Shown piece by piece: positions 6,193 to 14,383 of a stretch of 33,803 bases of DNA (positions within the stretch are counted from its first letter, which is position 1; the number at the start of each line of letters is the position of its first letter). The notes under the pieces are model-generated. The model ran no database searches. It saw only the letters and a list, made by a program, of their open reading frames with translations, and was not told the origin of the DNA. The translations under genes and the position numbers were made by a program. This DNA is from Vulcanimicrobiota bacterium (GTDB taxonomy: Bacteria > Vulcanimicrobiota > Vulcanimicrobiia > Vulcanimicrobiales > Vulcanimicrobiaceae), in contig JAFANA010000034.1 in the NCBI GenBank assembly GCA_019232905.1, positions 1-33,803 on the forward strand, given 5' to 3'.

Positions 6193-9180
6193 CTACAGAG
6201 TGAATGCATAGACTCTGTGGTTGAAAGAACTCACGTAAACGCGTTGATCGACGGTGGGCGCTGCGTAGACGCCGCAGGCGGTTCCGTATGATCCACACGG
6301 AGACCCAATCGCCGTTCCACTGTGCCACAAGACGGTTCCGTTTGCAGCATTGAACGCCCACAGTTGGTTGTCGATGCCGTCGGTGAAAAATACCACGCCG
6401 TTTGCGACCGTCGGTGCCTGATTGTCTTGACCGGTTGCGTTCGCTGTTCCAATGCTGTCACTCCACAAGAGCGTGAGGCCCGAACAGCCGCTCGTCGTGA
6501 ACGCATTGAGGCCGTGCGCAAAGTGTCCGACTTGCACGGGATTTCCGATGTACACGATACCGCTCGTAGGATCGAAGGCCGGCACACCGACGAACTGTCC
6601 TGCGCTCGTCTTCGGTGCCAGTTGCACTTGCTGCTCGAATGTCAGCCCGGAATTCTCGCCATAGGTATAGACGTATCCGTCTTTATTCTTCGCCGATGCC
6701 TGCTCGAACGCGCAGCCCGTTTGGTACAGCATTGCTGTCGCGCCGTAGTCTGAATCGCCGCTGATCTTCGCGCCGTTAATCGTCGCTGTTTGGAAACTCA
6801 GGAGATTCAAGTTTTGATCCAATTCCACGACGGCATCGCCGTAGGGATACGTCTCTCCCTGGGAATCGGTGATGCATCCTCCGGTAGTTGCGGACTCGAC
6901 GTTACCCGTTGCAACGAGGACGTTGTTTGTGATCGGATCGACTGACGCGCCGCCCATTCCCCAGATGCCGCCTCCGCAGTACACCGTACCCGTTTGACCG
7001 TTGCCCGTTCTTCCTGGGAAGAATGCGGCGGCGACGTTATGCGTCGCGGTGCTGATTGCAACGATACGTCCGTGCCACGGCGGGGCGTCGCAGAGGCCGG
7101 CCGTGTACGTGTAGATCATGCCGTTCACCGGATTGAATGTGAGCGCCCCGTAGATGTGGTCCTGATTCGGAGCGCCGACGACTGCGCCGGTGTTCGGGTC
7201 GTAGAGCGCGTTCGTATTCCATTGCTCGACGCCGCTGGTCATCGAGAGCGCGTGAACGTAACCGGACGCATCCGCAACGTATACGATCCCCGCATTTTTG
7301 TCGTACGTCGCTGTGCCGGTGATACCGAATTGTCCGCCCGGCAGATCTCCGCACCTGACGTTGACCGGCGTCCCGAGCGTTGAATTCTGCCAAATCACCG
7401 CGCCGGTATCCGCATTGATCGCATAAAAGACGTCGTTCTCGGCGCCGACGTAGAGCACGTTCGTCGGCGTTCCGTTGATGGAAACGTTGGTCGCGAGGAT
7501 GGGCTGCGCCGTGATGGCCCCGCCCAGATCGGCGGATGTCCAGGCGAGCTTCAAACCGTTTGAAACGTTCGTAGCATTGAGGATCGTTTCGTTCCGGTTG
7601 TAGCCCGTTCGCTGGACGTTGTCGCCGAAGGTACTCCAATCGGAATACGCCGTTCCCGGCGTTGATGTGGGGATGGGCGTGGGCGAGGGCGTCGGGCCGC
7701 TCGCACCTCCCGGTACCAACAACACAATGGCTGCATAGCCGCTGGATGACGACGAGAGCGTCGATGCTTCGGACACGGGCGACGTCGTGGTGAGTGTCTC
7801 TTGCAAAACTTCGCCGGACCATGTCGAGGCGGCCGGAGCGTCGACCGTCCATCCTGCCGCATTCGTCCACGTCTGTGAGGACGCTGTCGGGAGCATCGCA
7901 ACGACCGCGAGATCATTCGTTTGCGACGGCGTCTCCGTAGGCGTGTTCCACGAAGTCGTTTGATTCGGAAAGCCGAAGCCGTGCTGATCTATCGGCGACG
8001 TTGCATTAACGCCGGAAACCTCGAGCGCATTCCACACGTGCTGGTTGCACGCGCATGCCGGCGTAAAACTGTACGTGTTCGGTTCTGATGCTCCCGCAAT
8101 GTGATAGAACGCTTGATACGTCTGAGACGGAACCGACGTGTCAACATCGATCTGCGTCCATCCAACCGGAGGCGTGTACGTGTTACCGCCTCCTGAACTG
8201 TTCCCGTTGTTGTGAAAGAAGACAAGAAGCGCATCGCCCGCCGTGGGCGTGTTTCCGAACTGTACGGCGATCGTGCTCGGCGCAACTTGTGAATTGCTAA
8301 CCTGCTGAACCAGCTGCGGACTCTTCGTTGGGCTCGAGGTCGGCGTCGGCGATGGCGACGTCGCCGCAGCGTAGTGACTTTGAATCACCGAAGCAGAGAG
8401 CGCCGCCGGGAAGACCATGTGCTGCCCGACGCGCCCGTCGAGCTTATAGTACAAGCCCGTATCGTACTGTCCGAGCCAATACGCCGACACTAGTGATACG
8501 CCGTGCACCGCTTGGGAGCTGTCAAGCGCGCCATTGATGTAAAAGTACTCTTTAGCTCCGTCGTAGACGAAGACCACTTGATTCCAAGCGTTAGCGGTAA
8601 GTTTTCCGGTCGATCTGAAATTGATTCCGCCGAACTGGGTGAGCAGCTGCCCTTGCGCCGTTGATTGGTTATTGATCAATAACCGGTGACTCGTGTTGTA
8701 CCCCCAAATGGTGTAGTACAGATTGACGCTTTTGCTGGTTGTTGTGAATACGGGGTACACCCAATCCTCGACGCTGAAAGCACCGCTCGTTGACGGATTG
8801 GGAATTGAAACTCCCATGCTCGTTGCAGTTGAACTCGTATTCCCCGGTAAACCGATAGCGGTGGATGTTTCGCCTTGCGCCGGTCCGGCGAGCGAGTACG
8901 TAACGTTCGATGACGTGTATGTACCGCTCACGCCGCTGGACCCAATGTTCGATGCCATACAGCAGCCGGTTTCTTCAAGTTCGAAGTACTGTGTCGGATT
9001 GCTCTGAAGCACGAGTTGTTCGAAGGAACCACTTGCACCGGCAGGCTTCAGCCGCGCAGAGCCGGCCTTGTTTACGGCCGGCGGAACGAGGCCGCTGCCA
9101 TGTCCTGAACAGCCCGCGAGCAAAATCGCGCCGGCAGCAATTGTCGAAAAGAGAATACGGATGGGCAGATATGAGCACAT
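6193..9180 (-). CDS. Large lipoprotein: LamG-like lectin domain, beta domain and PQQ-type beta-propeller
   Basis: The protein has 995 residues from the ATG at 9180; an upstream in-frame TTG at 9222 is less likely because the signal peptide fits the ATG. The signal peptide ends in ILLAGC (C24), a lipobox. Residues ~35-265 look like a concanavalin A/LamG-type domain (SVEDWVYPVF, then LLINNQSTAQGQLL, then YFYINGALD and VGQHMVFPAALS). A SPTPTSSPTKSP linker (~278) leads to a second beta-rich domain (~290-485) resembling secreted domains of unknown function. A second Pro/Thr linker (~497) leads to blades of a PQQ-like propeller with repeats such as VLYVGAENDVFYAINADTGAVIWQN and VFFTDGIDNQLWAFNAANGTVLWHS. 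The surface location is inferred. No PQQ-dehydrogenase ligand set was identified, so the propeller is more likely structural or binding than catalytic. Confidence 0.85.
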   Translation of the reverse strand: MCSYLPIRILFSTIAAGAILLAGCSGHGSGLVPPAVNKAGSARLKPAGASGSFEQLVLQSNPTQYFELEETGCCMASNIGSSGVSGTYTSSNVTYSLAGPAQGETSTAIGLPGNTSSTATSMGVSIPNPSTSGAFSVEDWVYPVFTTTSKSVNLYYTIWGYNTSHRLLINNQSTAQGQLLTQFGGINFRSTGKLTANAWNQVVFVYDGAKEYFYINGALDSSQAVHGVSLVSAYWLGQYDTGLYYKLDGRVGQHMVFPAALSASVIQSHYAAATSPSPTPTSSPTKSPQLVQQVSNSQVAPSTIAVQFGNTPTAGDALLVFFHNNGNSSGGGNTYTPPVGWTQIDVDTSVPSQTYQAFYHIAGASEPNTYSFTPACACNQHVWNALEVSGVNATSPIDQHGFGFPNQTTSWNTPTETPSQTNDLAVVAMLPTASSQTWTNAAGWTVDAPAASTWSGEVLQETLTTTSPVSEASTLSSSSSGYAAIVLLVPGGASGPTPSPTPIPTSTPGTAYSDWSTFGDNVQRTGYNRNETILNATNVSNGLKLAWTSADLGGAITAQPILATNVSINGTPTNVLYVGAENDVFYAINADTGAVIWQNSTLGTPVNVRCGDLPGGQFGITGTATYDKNAGIVYVADASGYVHALSMTSGVEQWNTNALYDPNTGAVVGAPNQDHIYGALTFNPVNGMIYTYTAGLCDAPPWHGRIVAISTATHNVAAAFFPGRTGNGQTGTVYCGGGIWGMGGASVDPITNNVLVATGNVESATTGGCITDSQGETYPYGDAVVELDQNLNLLSFQTATINGAKISGDSDYGATAMLYQTGCAFEQASAKNKDGYVYTYGENSGLTFEQQVQLAPKTSAGQFVGVPAFDPTSGIVYIGNPVQVGHFAHGLNAFTTSGCSGLTLLWSDSIGTANATGQDNQAPTVANGVVFFTDGIDNQLWAFNAANGTVLWHSGTAIGSPCGSYGTACGVYAAPTVDQRVYVSSFNHRVYAFTL

Positions 9181-9527
9181 GGCCAAAGCATAAACATCAT
9201 CCGAAATAATCCGCGAGGGCAATCGGTACTATTGTGGGCACGAAGTCCTAGCTCTGGCGGCCAGGGCTTGATCGTCAACACAAGCGGCAATATTGTGGTC
9301 GCGCGCAATTGCTTCTTCCGTCCGAAAAACATTCAAGGAGATGTCGCGCGCGCATCACTTGCAAATCAAAGTCACATTCGTTTCAAAGGCGACTTGTTCA
9401 AAAGCAAGGATGCGCACAATCGGCAGAGCCGAAACTCCAATAAAATACACTGTTCACCAAGCAGGACGAACGCGCGGCTATCCCAATCTTTCCCGCCTAT
9501 GCTGCTATAAAAGGGGTGCATTGCTCT
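9181..9527. other. 347-bp divergent intergenic region
   Basis: This region separates the leftward lectin-propeller lipoprotein from the rightward sedolisin gene and is more A+T-rich than its flanks. On the minus strand TATGCT ends six bases before the ATG at 9180. On the plus strand a TATGCT (9498-9503) and a TATAAA-like stretch precede the sedolisin gene. No convincing -35 was found for either. No small ORF with a ribosome binding site was seen. Confidence 0.4.
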
Positions 9528-11369
9528 ATGAGACTCCGTTTTGGTACGGCCGGCGCCGTTGCGGTTTTCGCGCTATCGGCTTGCGGTGGCGGTGGAAATA
9601 CCTCGATCCCAACGACCTCGAACCTCTCGCCCCAATCAGTTTCGACGACTACCAACTCACCCACAGACAGCTCGATGTACGCCGCTTATCCACAAGCGGC
9701 TCCTCAAGGTGTCCGCATCTACGTTCATCTTCCGCTTCGCAACAGCAGCGAACTCGATCAGCTGATCTCGCAGCAAAGCGACAAGAAATCTCCGCTCTAT
9801 CACCACTGGCTTACGCCCGCACAATTCCGCGCGTCGTACGGGCCGGCCGGGGCCGATTTGCGCAGCGTCGCCACGGCGCTCAACGCGCAAGGTTTCCACA
9901 CGACGGTTACATCGCAAGGCGTTGTTGCTGACGCGCCGCAAGCCACGGTTGAAAAAGCGTTCGGCGTGCATTTAGCCCAACGCACGGCATCGCTCTCGCG
10001 CGGCACCGCAACGGTACGACTGATGCAAGCGGATCGAGCGCCGGTGATGCCGGCTGCACTCAAAGCGGTGAATGCGCAAGTCGCGGCGTTTGCGCCGCTT
10101 CCGGCGATGCAACCGCAGTCAATGCTGGTGTCCAAGACGCCGATTGCGGAGAACCGCTACGGCGTGAACGGACCGTACTGGTTCGACGGCCTCAAGGAAG
10201 CGTATCAGTATCCATCGTACACGCGGCTCAACGGTACGGGAAAAACGATTGCGATTCTCGCAGCGAGCGATTTCCTCGATAGCGACGTTGCACTCTACTT
10301 CGGACACGAACACCTGACGCCGCCGGCCGTCGAGCGTCGTCCGGTTGACGGTGGAAGCCCGCCGTTCAACATCAATAATGGGACCTCCGACGAGGTCGCG
10401 CTTGACGTGCAGCAAGCCGGCGGATCCGCGCCGGGCGCGAAGATCGTCGTGTACGAAGCACCCGACGCATCGATTGCTCCGTCATTCCTCGACATGTACA
10501 CTGCGATCGTCGACGACAACATCGCCGATGTATCGAGCGCTTCATACGGCCTCTGTGAGTTGGACTTCACTGCCGCATACAACGGCGGACAAGACTTCAC
10601 GTATCTCTTCCAGACGTTCCACGACGTCTTCCGCCAAGGCAATGCGCAGGGCATTACGTTTGTGAATTCATCCGGTGATGAGGGCGCGCTCGGTTGTACC
10701 GACGCGTCGGGGACGACTGCTGTTTACGGCGTCATCTGGCCGGCAAACGATCCCGATAACACGGCCGTCGGCGGAACGAATCTGCAGACATCTTACGTCC
10801 CCGGTTCAAAGACGTCGACGTACATTTCCGAGAACGCCTATCACGACACGTTCGATCCCGCCGTCGGCTATCCGGCCGGCTGGATTTGGGGTTCCGGCGG
10901 CGGCGTCAGCAAGTTCTGGAGCAAGCCGCTGTATCAGAACTTCGTGAACACGCATTCGAATATGCGGACCGTTCCCGACGTCGCGATGCACATGGGCGGC
11001 TGTCCGTACGGCGCACTTACACCGTGCGGCGCGAACCGCAGCGCGGATGTAACGGCACTCAACGGCGGACTCTACTTACTCATCGGTACGAGCGCTTCTG
11101 CTCCGGAATTCGCCGGTCTGCAGGCAATTCAAGATCAAGCACTCGGCGGACGCGCAGGCAACGCCAACTACTTGATCTACTTCCTGAGCGCTTTCAACAC
11201 GGTTGGTAACGGGCCCGTCTTCCATCAGAACATTCCCGGAAACAACGGATATCCGACGCACCCGGGATACAACTACGTGCTCGGCAACGGAACGCCGTAT
11301 GCCGCGCAGTACGTGTTCGATCCGTTCGGTCCGTTCGCGGGCGATCCGCAAACGCCGACCAATCCGTAA
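9528..11369 (+). CDS. Sedolisin (S53, pro-kumamolisin type) serine protease, lipoprotein
   Basis: The protein has 613 residues from the ATG at 9528, which has AAGGGG nine bases upstream; the in-frame GTG at 9516 lies inside that site. The signal peptide ends in FALSAC, a lipobox, so it is probably tethered to a membrane. A pro-domain (~60-200) has the typical VHLPLRNSSELDQLI, LYHHWLTPAQFRASYGP and VEKAFGVHL segments. The catalytic domain carries E289 and D293 in DEVALDVQQAGG, the oxyanion aspartate D384 in SSGDEGALG, and nucleophile S522 in GTSASAPEFAG. A C-terminal Ca-binding-like region (NNGYPTHPGYNYVLGNG) is present. All residues of the Ser-Glu-Asp triad are there, so it should be active, probably after acid-triggered self-processing as known for the family. 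Confidence 0.93.
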   Translation: MRLRFGTAGAVAVFALSACGGGGNTSIPTTSNLSPQSVSTTTNSPTDSSMYAAYPQAAPQGVRIYVHLPLRNSSELDQLISQQSDKKSPLYHHWLTPAQFRASYGPAGADLRSVATALNAQGFHTTVTSQGVVADAPQATVEKAFGVHLAQRTASLSRGTATVRLMQADRAPVMPAALKAVNAQVAAFAPLPAMQPQSMLVSKTPIAENRYGVNGPYWFDGLKEAYQYPSYTRLNGTGKTIAILAASDFLDSDVALYFGHEHLTPPAVERRPVDGGSPPFNINNGTSDEVALDVQQAGGSAPGAKIVVYEAPDASIAPSFLDMYTAIVDDNIADVSSASYGLCELDFTAAYNGGQDFTYLFQTFHDVFRQGNAQGITFVNSSGDEGALGCTDASGTTAVYGVIWPANDPDNTAVGGTNLQTSYVPGSKTSTYISENAYHDTFDPAVGYPAGWIWGSGGGVSKFWSKPLYQNFVNTHSNMRTVPDVAMHMGGCPYGALTPCGANRSADVTALNGGLYLLIGTSASAPEFAGLQAIQDQALGGRAGNANYLIYFLSAFNTVGNGPVFHQNIPGNNGYPTHPGYNYVLGNGTPYAAQYVFDPFGPFAGDPQTPTNP

Positions 11370-11398
11370 ACGAACACCGCGCCTAACCGGCAATAGTG

Positions 11399-11427
11399 CG
11401 CCCGGGCTCACCACATGAGTCCGGGCG
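11399..11427. terminator. Stem-loop after sedolisin gene, possible bidirectional terminator
   Basis: CGCCCGGGCTCA (11399-11410) and TGAGTCCGGGCG (11416-11427) form a 12-bp stem with one G-U pair around a CCACA loop. It lies 30 bp after the sedolisin stop and about 90 bp from the end of the convergent enoyl-CoA gene. Only a short TT follows on the plus strand, so intrinsic termination is likely but not certain. Confidence 0.6.
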
Positions 11428-11519
11428 TTACTCACGGCGGCCCAAGCGACGCGCATCTCGAGTATTTCCCAAGGACGCGTCTCGTTCTCCTCGCCGCCGA
11501 ATGTCGCCGCAATTGGAAG

Positions 11520-12266
11520 CTACGAACGCTGGAGGAACTTCATAAATGCGGCGCGCGCCTCGTCGGACTGTAACGCCGCCGCGAAATTCCGAGCCTCGTC
11601 ATCCATGGCGGCCGTAACGATATCCGTAAAACGCGCCTTTAGCAAACGCTTCGTCGTCATGACGGAATTCTTTGGCAGCTCAGCCAGTTCGCCGCACATA
11701 ATCGCTACGGCTCCATCGACGTCGTGATCTTCCGTTACGCGTGTAACGAGACCCATCTCCAACGCTTGTTGCGCGCCGAATTGCTCGCCGGAAAGCAAAT
11801 ACCACGATGCGCGCATCCGTCCGGCAATGAGAGGAAACAGCGCACTTGCACCCGCTTCCGGTACGACGCCGAGTTTTGTGAACGGCATCGAAAACCGTGC
11901 CGAATTACCGGCCACGACCGCGTCGCAATGCATCAGCAGCGTCGTCCCGATTCCGATCGCGACACCTTTGACGCCCGCGATAACCGGTTTGCGGAAATCG
12001 CGAATCACGCGGAGAAACTTCAGCGCGGGATGATCCGCGGAATTGAACGCTCCGCCGGCCAAGAAGTCAGCGATATCATTGCCGGCCGTAAACGCCTCGC
12101 CTCCGAAAAGCCCGACGGCACGAATGTCATCGTTACCGTCAGCGTCTTCGAGTGCGGACGCCATTGCGTCGTACATTGCGAGTGTGATCGCATTCTTCTT
12201 CTCGGGACGGTTGAACCGGATCGATGCGACGGCGCCGTCGCGACTATAGATAATCTGTTCGCTCAT
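11520..12266 (-). CDS. Enoyl-CoA hydratase/isomerase family protein
   Basis: This 248-residue protein is a complete crotonase-fold enzyme. Oxyanion-hole segments are AFTAGNDIADF (~58-68) and KGVAIGIGTTL (~100-110). The active-site strand reads FTKLGVVPEAGASALFP, with E137 at the position of the single catalytic Glu of delta3,delta2-enoyl-CoA isomerases; the other Glu used by true hydratases (usually ExA before the F-x-x-P-E) is replaced by N/S in AGNSARFSMPF. Isomerase-like activity is therefore the better guess. The ATG at 12266 starts MSEQIIYSRDG; the longer open frame upstream is antisense-like. It lies 4 bp after the SDR stop, so the two are probably one operon for acyl-CoA metabolism. 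Confidence 0.88.
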   Translation of the reverse strand: MSEQIIYSRDGAVASIRFNRPEKKNAITLAMYDAMASALEDADGNDDIRAVGLFGGEAFTAGNDIADFLAGGAFNSADHPALKFLRVIRDFRKPVIAGVKGVAIGIGTTLLMHCDAVVAGNSARFSMPFTKLGVVPEAGASALFPLIAGRMRASWYLLSGEQFGAQQALEMGLVTRVTEDHDVDGAVAIMCGELAELPKNSVMTTKRLLKARFTDIVTAAMDDEARNFAAALQSDEARAAFMKFLQRS

Positions 12267-12270
12267 CTCA

Positions 12271-13128
12271 CTACCACGGCAAAGGGAGCAGCGGCGTCGA
12301 CGAGCGTTTGATGACCTCGTCGGGCACGAAAAAATCCGGAACGAGCGGCGCCCCGGGCTTATTGGCATACACGGAAAAATCGGTGACGCCGGACTCGCGC
12401 AACACCTCTTCGTCGATGAAGAAATTGCCGGTACACGACGTCGCCGGACGGTTGAGAATGGCCCACGCCGCATCGGCGACAATCTCCGGTTTACGCGATG
12501 CTTGAGCCATTGCGTCGCCGCCCAAGACGTTACGGACGGCGGCCGTATCGATCGCGGTGAGCGGCCACAGCGAGTTCACGCCGATCTTTAACGGCTTGAA
12601 CTCTTCCGCCATGCCGAGCGTACACATCGACATGCCGAACTTTGCCATTGTGTAGGCCGTGTGCCGCGCGAACCATCGCGGGTTCATATCCAGCGGCGGC
12701 GCGAGGTTCAGGATGTGGCCGTTCGACGACTTTGCCAAGTGCGGTGCCGTCAGCTTGGAGCAAACGAACGTGCCGCGCGCGTTGATCTGATTCATCAGGT
12801 CGTAGCGCTTCATATCCGTTTCAAGTGTCGGGGTCAGCGAGATCGCGCTCGCGTTATTGATGCACGCGTCGATTCCGCCAAAACGTTCCACTGTTTTTGC
12901 GACGGCGTCTTCGACTTGCTCCTCGAAGCGAATATCGCACGCGATCGGCAGCGCCTTGCCGCCTGCAGCTTCGATCTCCTCAGCCGCCGTGTAAATCGTT
13001 CCGGGCAGTTTCGGATGCGGCTCCGTCGTTTTTGCAACGATCGCAACATTCGCGCCTTCGCGCGCCGCGCGCAAGGCGATGGCAAGGCCGATTCCCCGGC
13101 TTGCGCCTGTGATAAATAACGTCTTCAC
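12271..13128 (-). CDS. HSDL2-like short-chain dehydrogenase/reductase
   Basis: This 285-residue SDR starts at a GTG at 13128, so that the Rossmann strand KTLFITGASRGIG lies at the N-terminus. The cofactor motif TGASRGIG is at 7-14, D65 and NNAS (91-94) follow, and the catalytic YTMAK gives Y159 and K163. The order HILNLAPPLDMNPRWF followed by AYTMAKFGMSM matches hydroxysteroid-dehydrogenase-like 2 (HSDL2) proteins, where as I recall the first motif reads N-[IL]-S-P-P. Here that serine is A143. The C-terminal part (FFIDEEVLRESGVTDFSVY) is also HSDL2-like, but no SCP2 domain follows. HSDL2 proteins are linked to lipid metabolism, and the downstream partner is a crotonase-fold enzyme. It is divergent from the alkyltransferase-like gene. 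Confidence 0.88.
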   Translation of the reverse strand: MKTLFITGASRGIGLAIALRAAREGANVAIVAKTTEPHPKLPGTIYTAAEEIEAAGGKALPIACDIRFEEQVEDAVAKTVERFGGIDACINNASAISLTPTLETDMKRYDLMNQINARGTFVCSKLTAPHLAKSSNGHILNLAPPLDMNPRWFARHTAYTMAKFGMSMCTLGMAEEFKPLKIGVNSLWPLTAIDTAAVRNVLGGDAMAQASRKPEIVADAAWAILNRPATSCTGNFFIDEEVLRESGVTDFSVYANKPGAPLVPDFFVPDEVIKRSSTPLLPLPW

Positions 13129-13187
13129 TGCATTCTTGCTTGCACCCCGACGCAAGACAAACCCTCCCCCGTGTGGTAGACCGGCCT

Positions 13188-13661
13188 GTGGAGCACGACA
13201 CACTCGTCCTCGCAACGCCCTTCGGCACACGACTGTACGTCGCGGCAAACGATTGCGCGATTACTGCATGTGACTTTCGCGCACGCATCGCGCCGAAGCC
13301 GGCACCACGCGGAAGTTCGCTGCTCGTCGAAGCATCGAAACAATTGCAAGCCTATTTCAAGAAACGCCTCCGCCGTTTCGATCTTCCTTTGCACTTGAGC
13401 GGCACGGCATTTCAAGTCGCAGTGTGGCAGCTCGTTTCACAACTCGAAACAGGCGAACTCATTTCGTACGCCGACGTCGGACGCGCGATCGGCGCGCCGC
13501 TCTCGCATCGCGGGGTCGCGGCGGCGATGGGAAAAACGCCGCTCGATCTGTTGATTCCAGCTCATCGCGTCGTCGGCGCGGACGGACGAATAAAAGGCGC
13601 CGGCCCACATTCTATGCGCCGGCGCCTTCTCGCGTTCGAGGGGATCGCGCTGCCAGGCTAA
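13188..13661 (+). CDS. Alkyltransferase-like protein: MGMT homologue with PAHR instead of PCHR
   Basis: This 157-residue protein has the layout of O6-alkylguanine-DNA alkyltransferase: a short N-terminal beta domain (residues 1-70), then GTAFQVAVWQLVSQLETGELISYADVGRAIGAP and the active-site loop. The motif that is PCHRV in repair enzymes reads I-P-A125-H-R-V-V, so the alkyl-accepting cysteine is alanine. The usual NP before it is altered too (GKTPLD). Known Cys-less homologues (ATL proteins, with Trp or Ala at this site) bind alkylated guanine and flag it for nucleotide excision repair. That is the likely role here; direct reversal is not expected. The GTG at 13188 is preferred to a TTG at 13140 that would leave almost no room for the divergent SDR promoter. 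The stop overlaps the next convergent gene. Confidence 0.85.
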   Translation: MEHDTLVLATPFGTRLYVAANDCAITACDFRARIAPKPAPRGSSLLVEASKQLQAYFKKRLRRFDLPLHLSGTAFQVAVWQLVSQLETGELISYADVGRAIGAPLSHRGVAAAMGKTPLDLLIPAHRVVGADGRIKGAGPHSMRRRLLAFEGIALPG

Positions 13662-14383
13662 GGCAAGACGTGACGCCATTCGATGAGCGGGCCGATTCCG
13701 ACGTTGCGGTCCGCGGCTTCGCCCGTGTTGATGAATTTCGCGGCGAAGTTGAGCGAGCGAAGCCCGATGAGCCACTCGTTCGAGCGATGGTAATAGCCGA
13801 AGGAAAGCGATGCGTCGACCTCCGACGCGCGTTCGGGTTTCGTCTCAAGCAACGCACCGCCGGTTGCGACGTACACGTCGGATCCGCTGAGCGTGGGTGC
13901 TGCGCCGACGAACGCTTCGACGAAATGCGATTCGCTCGTCGGATGAATATAGCGCACCGCATAACGCACGCCGGCAAGTCGTGAGGAAACGACCTGATTC
14001 TGCGCCGGCAACGGCGTGCGCTGATTGTAAACGGTTTCGCCGAGACCGAGCCACAGCGTGCGATTCGCGCTCGTTGCATATTCGAACTCGCCGTTAAAGA
14101 TGCCGACGTGCGGCGTGGCCTGTCCGTATGTTTCCGACGGTGCGACGCCCGGAATGCCGACGACGGGAATGCCTTCGATGTTGCCGACAAGACGGCTTCC
14201 GCCCGCTCGTAATTGCAACAATGGACCTGCACCGACACCTTTTTGCGTGCCCGCGATGTCCTGATGCTGACCGACAATCACCAGCCCTTGAACGCCGACG
14301 TAACTTTTCGGGAGCGGCGTTTCCGCGGTCGCGAACAAGGTCAAGAGCGCTGCGAGAACACGAAAGCTATTGACGCGTGCCAT
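13658..14383 (-). CDS. Predicted secreted or outer-membrane beta-rich protein, unknown family
   Basis: The protein has 241 residues from the ATG at 14383, which gives a clean signal peptide (MARVNSFRVLAALLTLFATAE). The rest is made of alternating short strands with many Gly and aromatic residues (KSYVGVQGLVIVGQ, FEYATSANRTLWLGLGE, VRYAVRYIHP, SFGYYHRSNEWLIGLRSL) and ends in IEWRHVLP. This looks like a small outer-membrane barrel or acyloxyacyl-hydrolase-like barrel, but I do not recognise the family. The start overlaps the end of the upstream lipoprotein gene by 17 bp, so the two are probably co-transcribed. The stop overlaps the convergent alkyltransferase-like gene. Confidence 0.7.
   Translation of the reverse strand: MARVNSFRVLAALLTLFATAETPLPKSYVGVQGLVIVGQHQDIAGTQKGVGAGPLLQLRAGGSRLVGNIEGIPVVGIPGVAPSETYGQATPHVGIFNGEFEYATSANRTLWLGLGETVYNQRTPLPAQNQVVSSRLAGVRYAVRYIHPTSESHFVEAFVGAAPTLSGSDVYVATGGALLETKPERASEVDASLSFGYYHRSNEWLIGLRSLNFAAKFINTGEAADRNVGIGPLIEWRHVLP

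Noticed and set aside
8250..8380. Short G/A- and C/G-rich repeats in the lipoprotein gene, considered as a CRISPR or repeat array
   Set aside because: They encode the Pro/Thr/Ser linker; the units are irregular and lack spacers.
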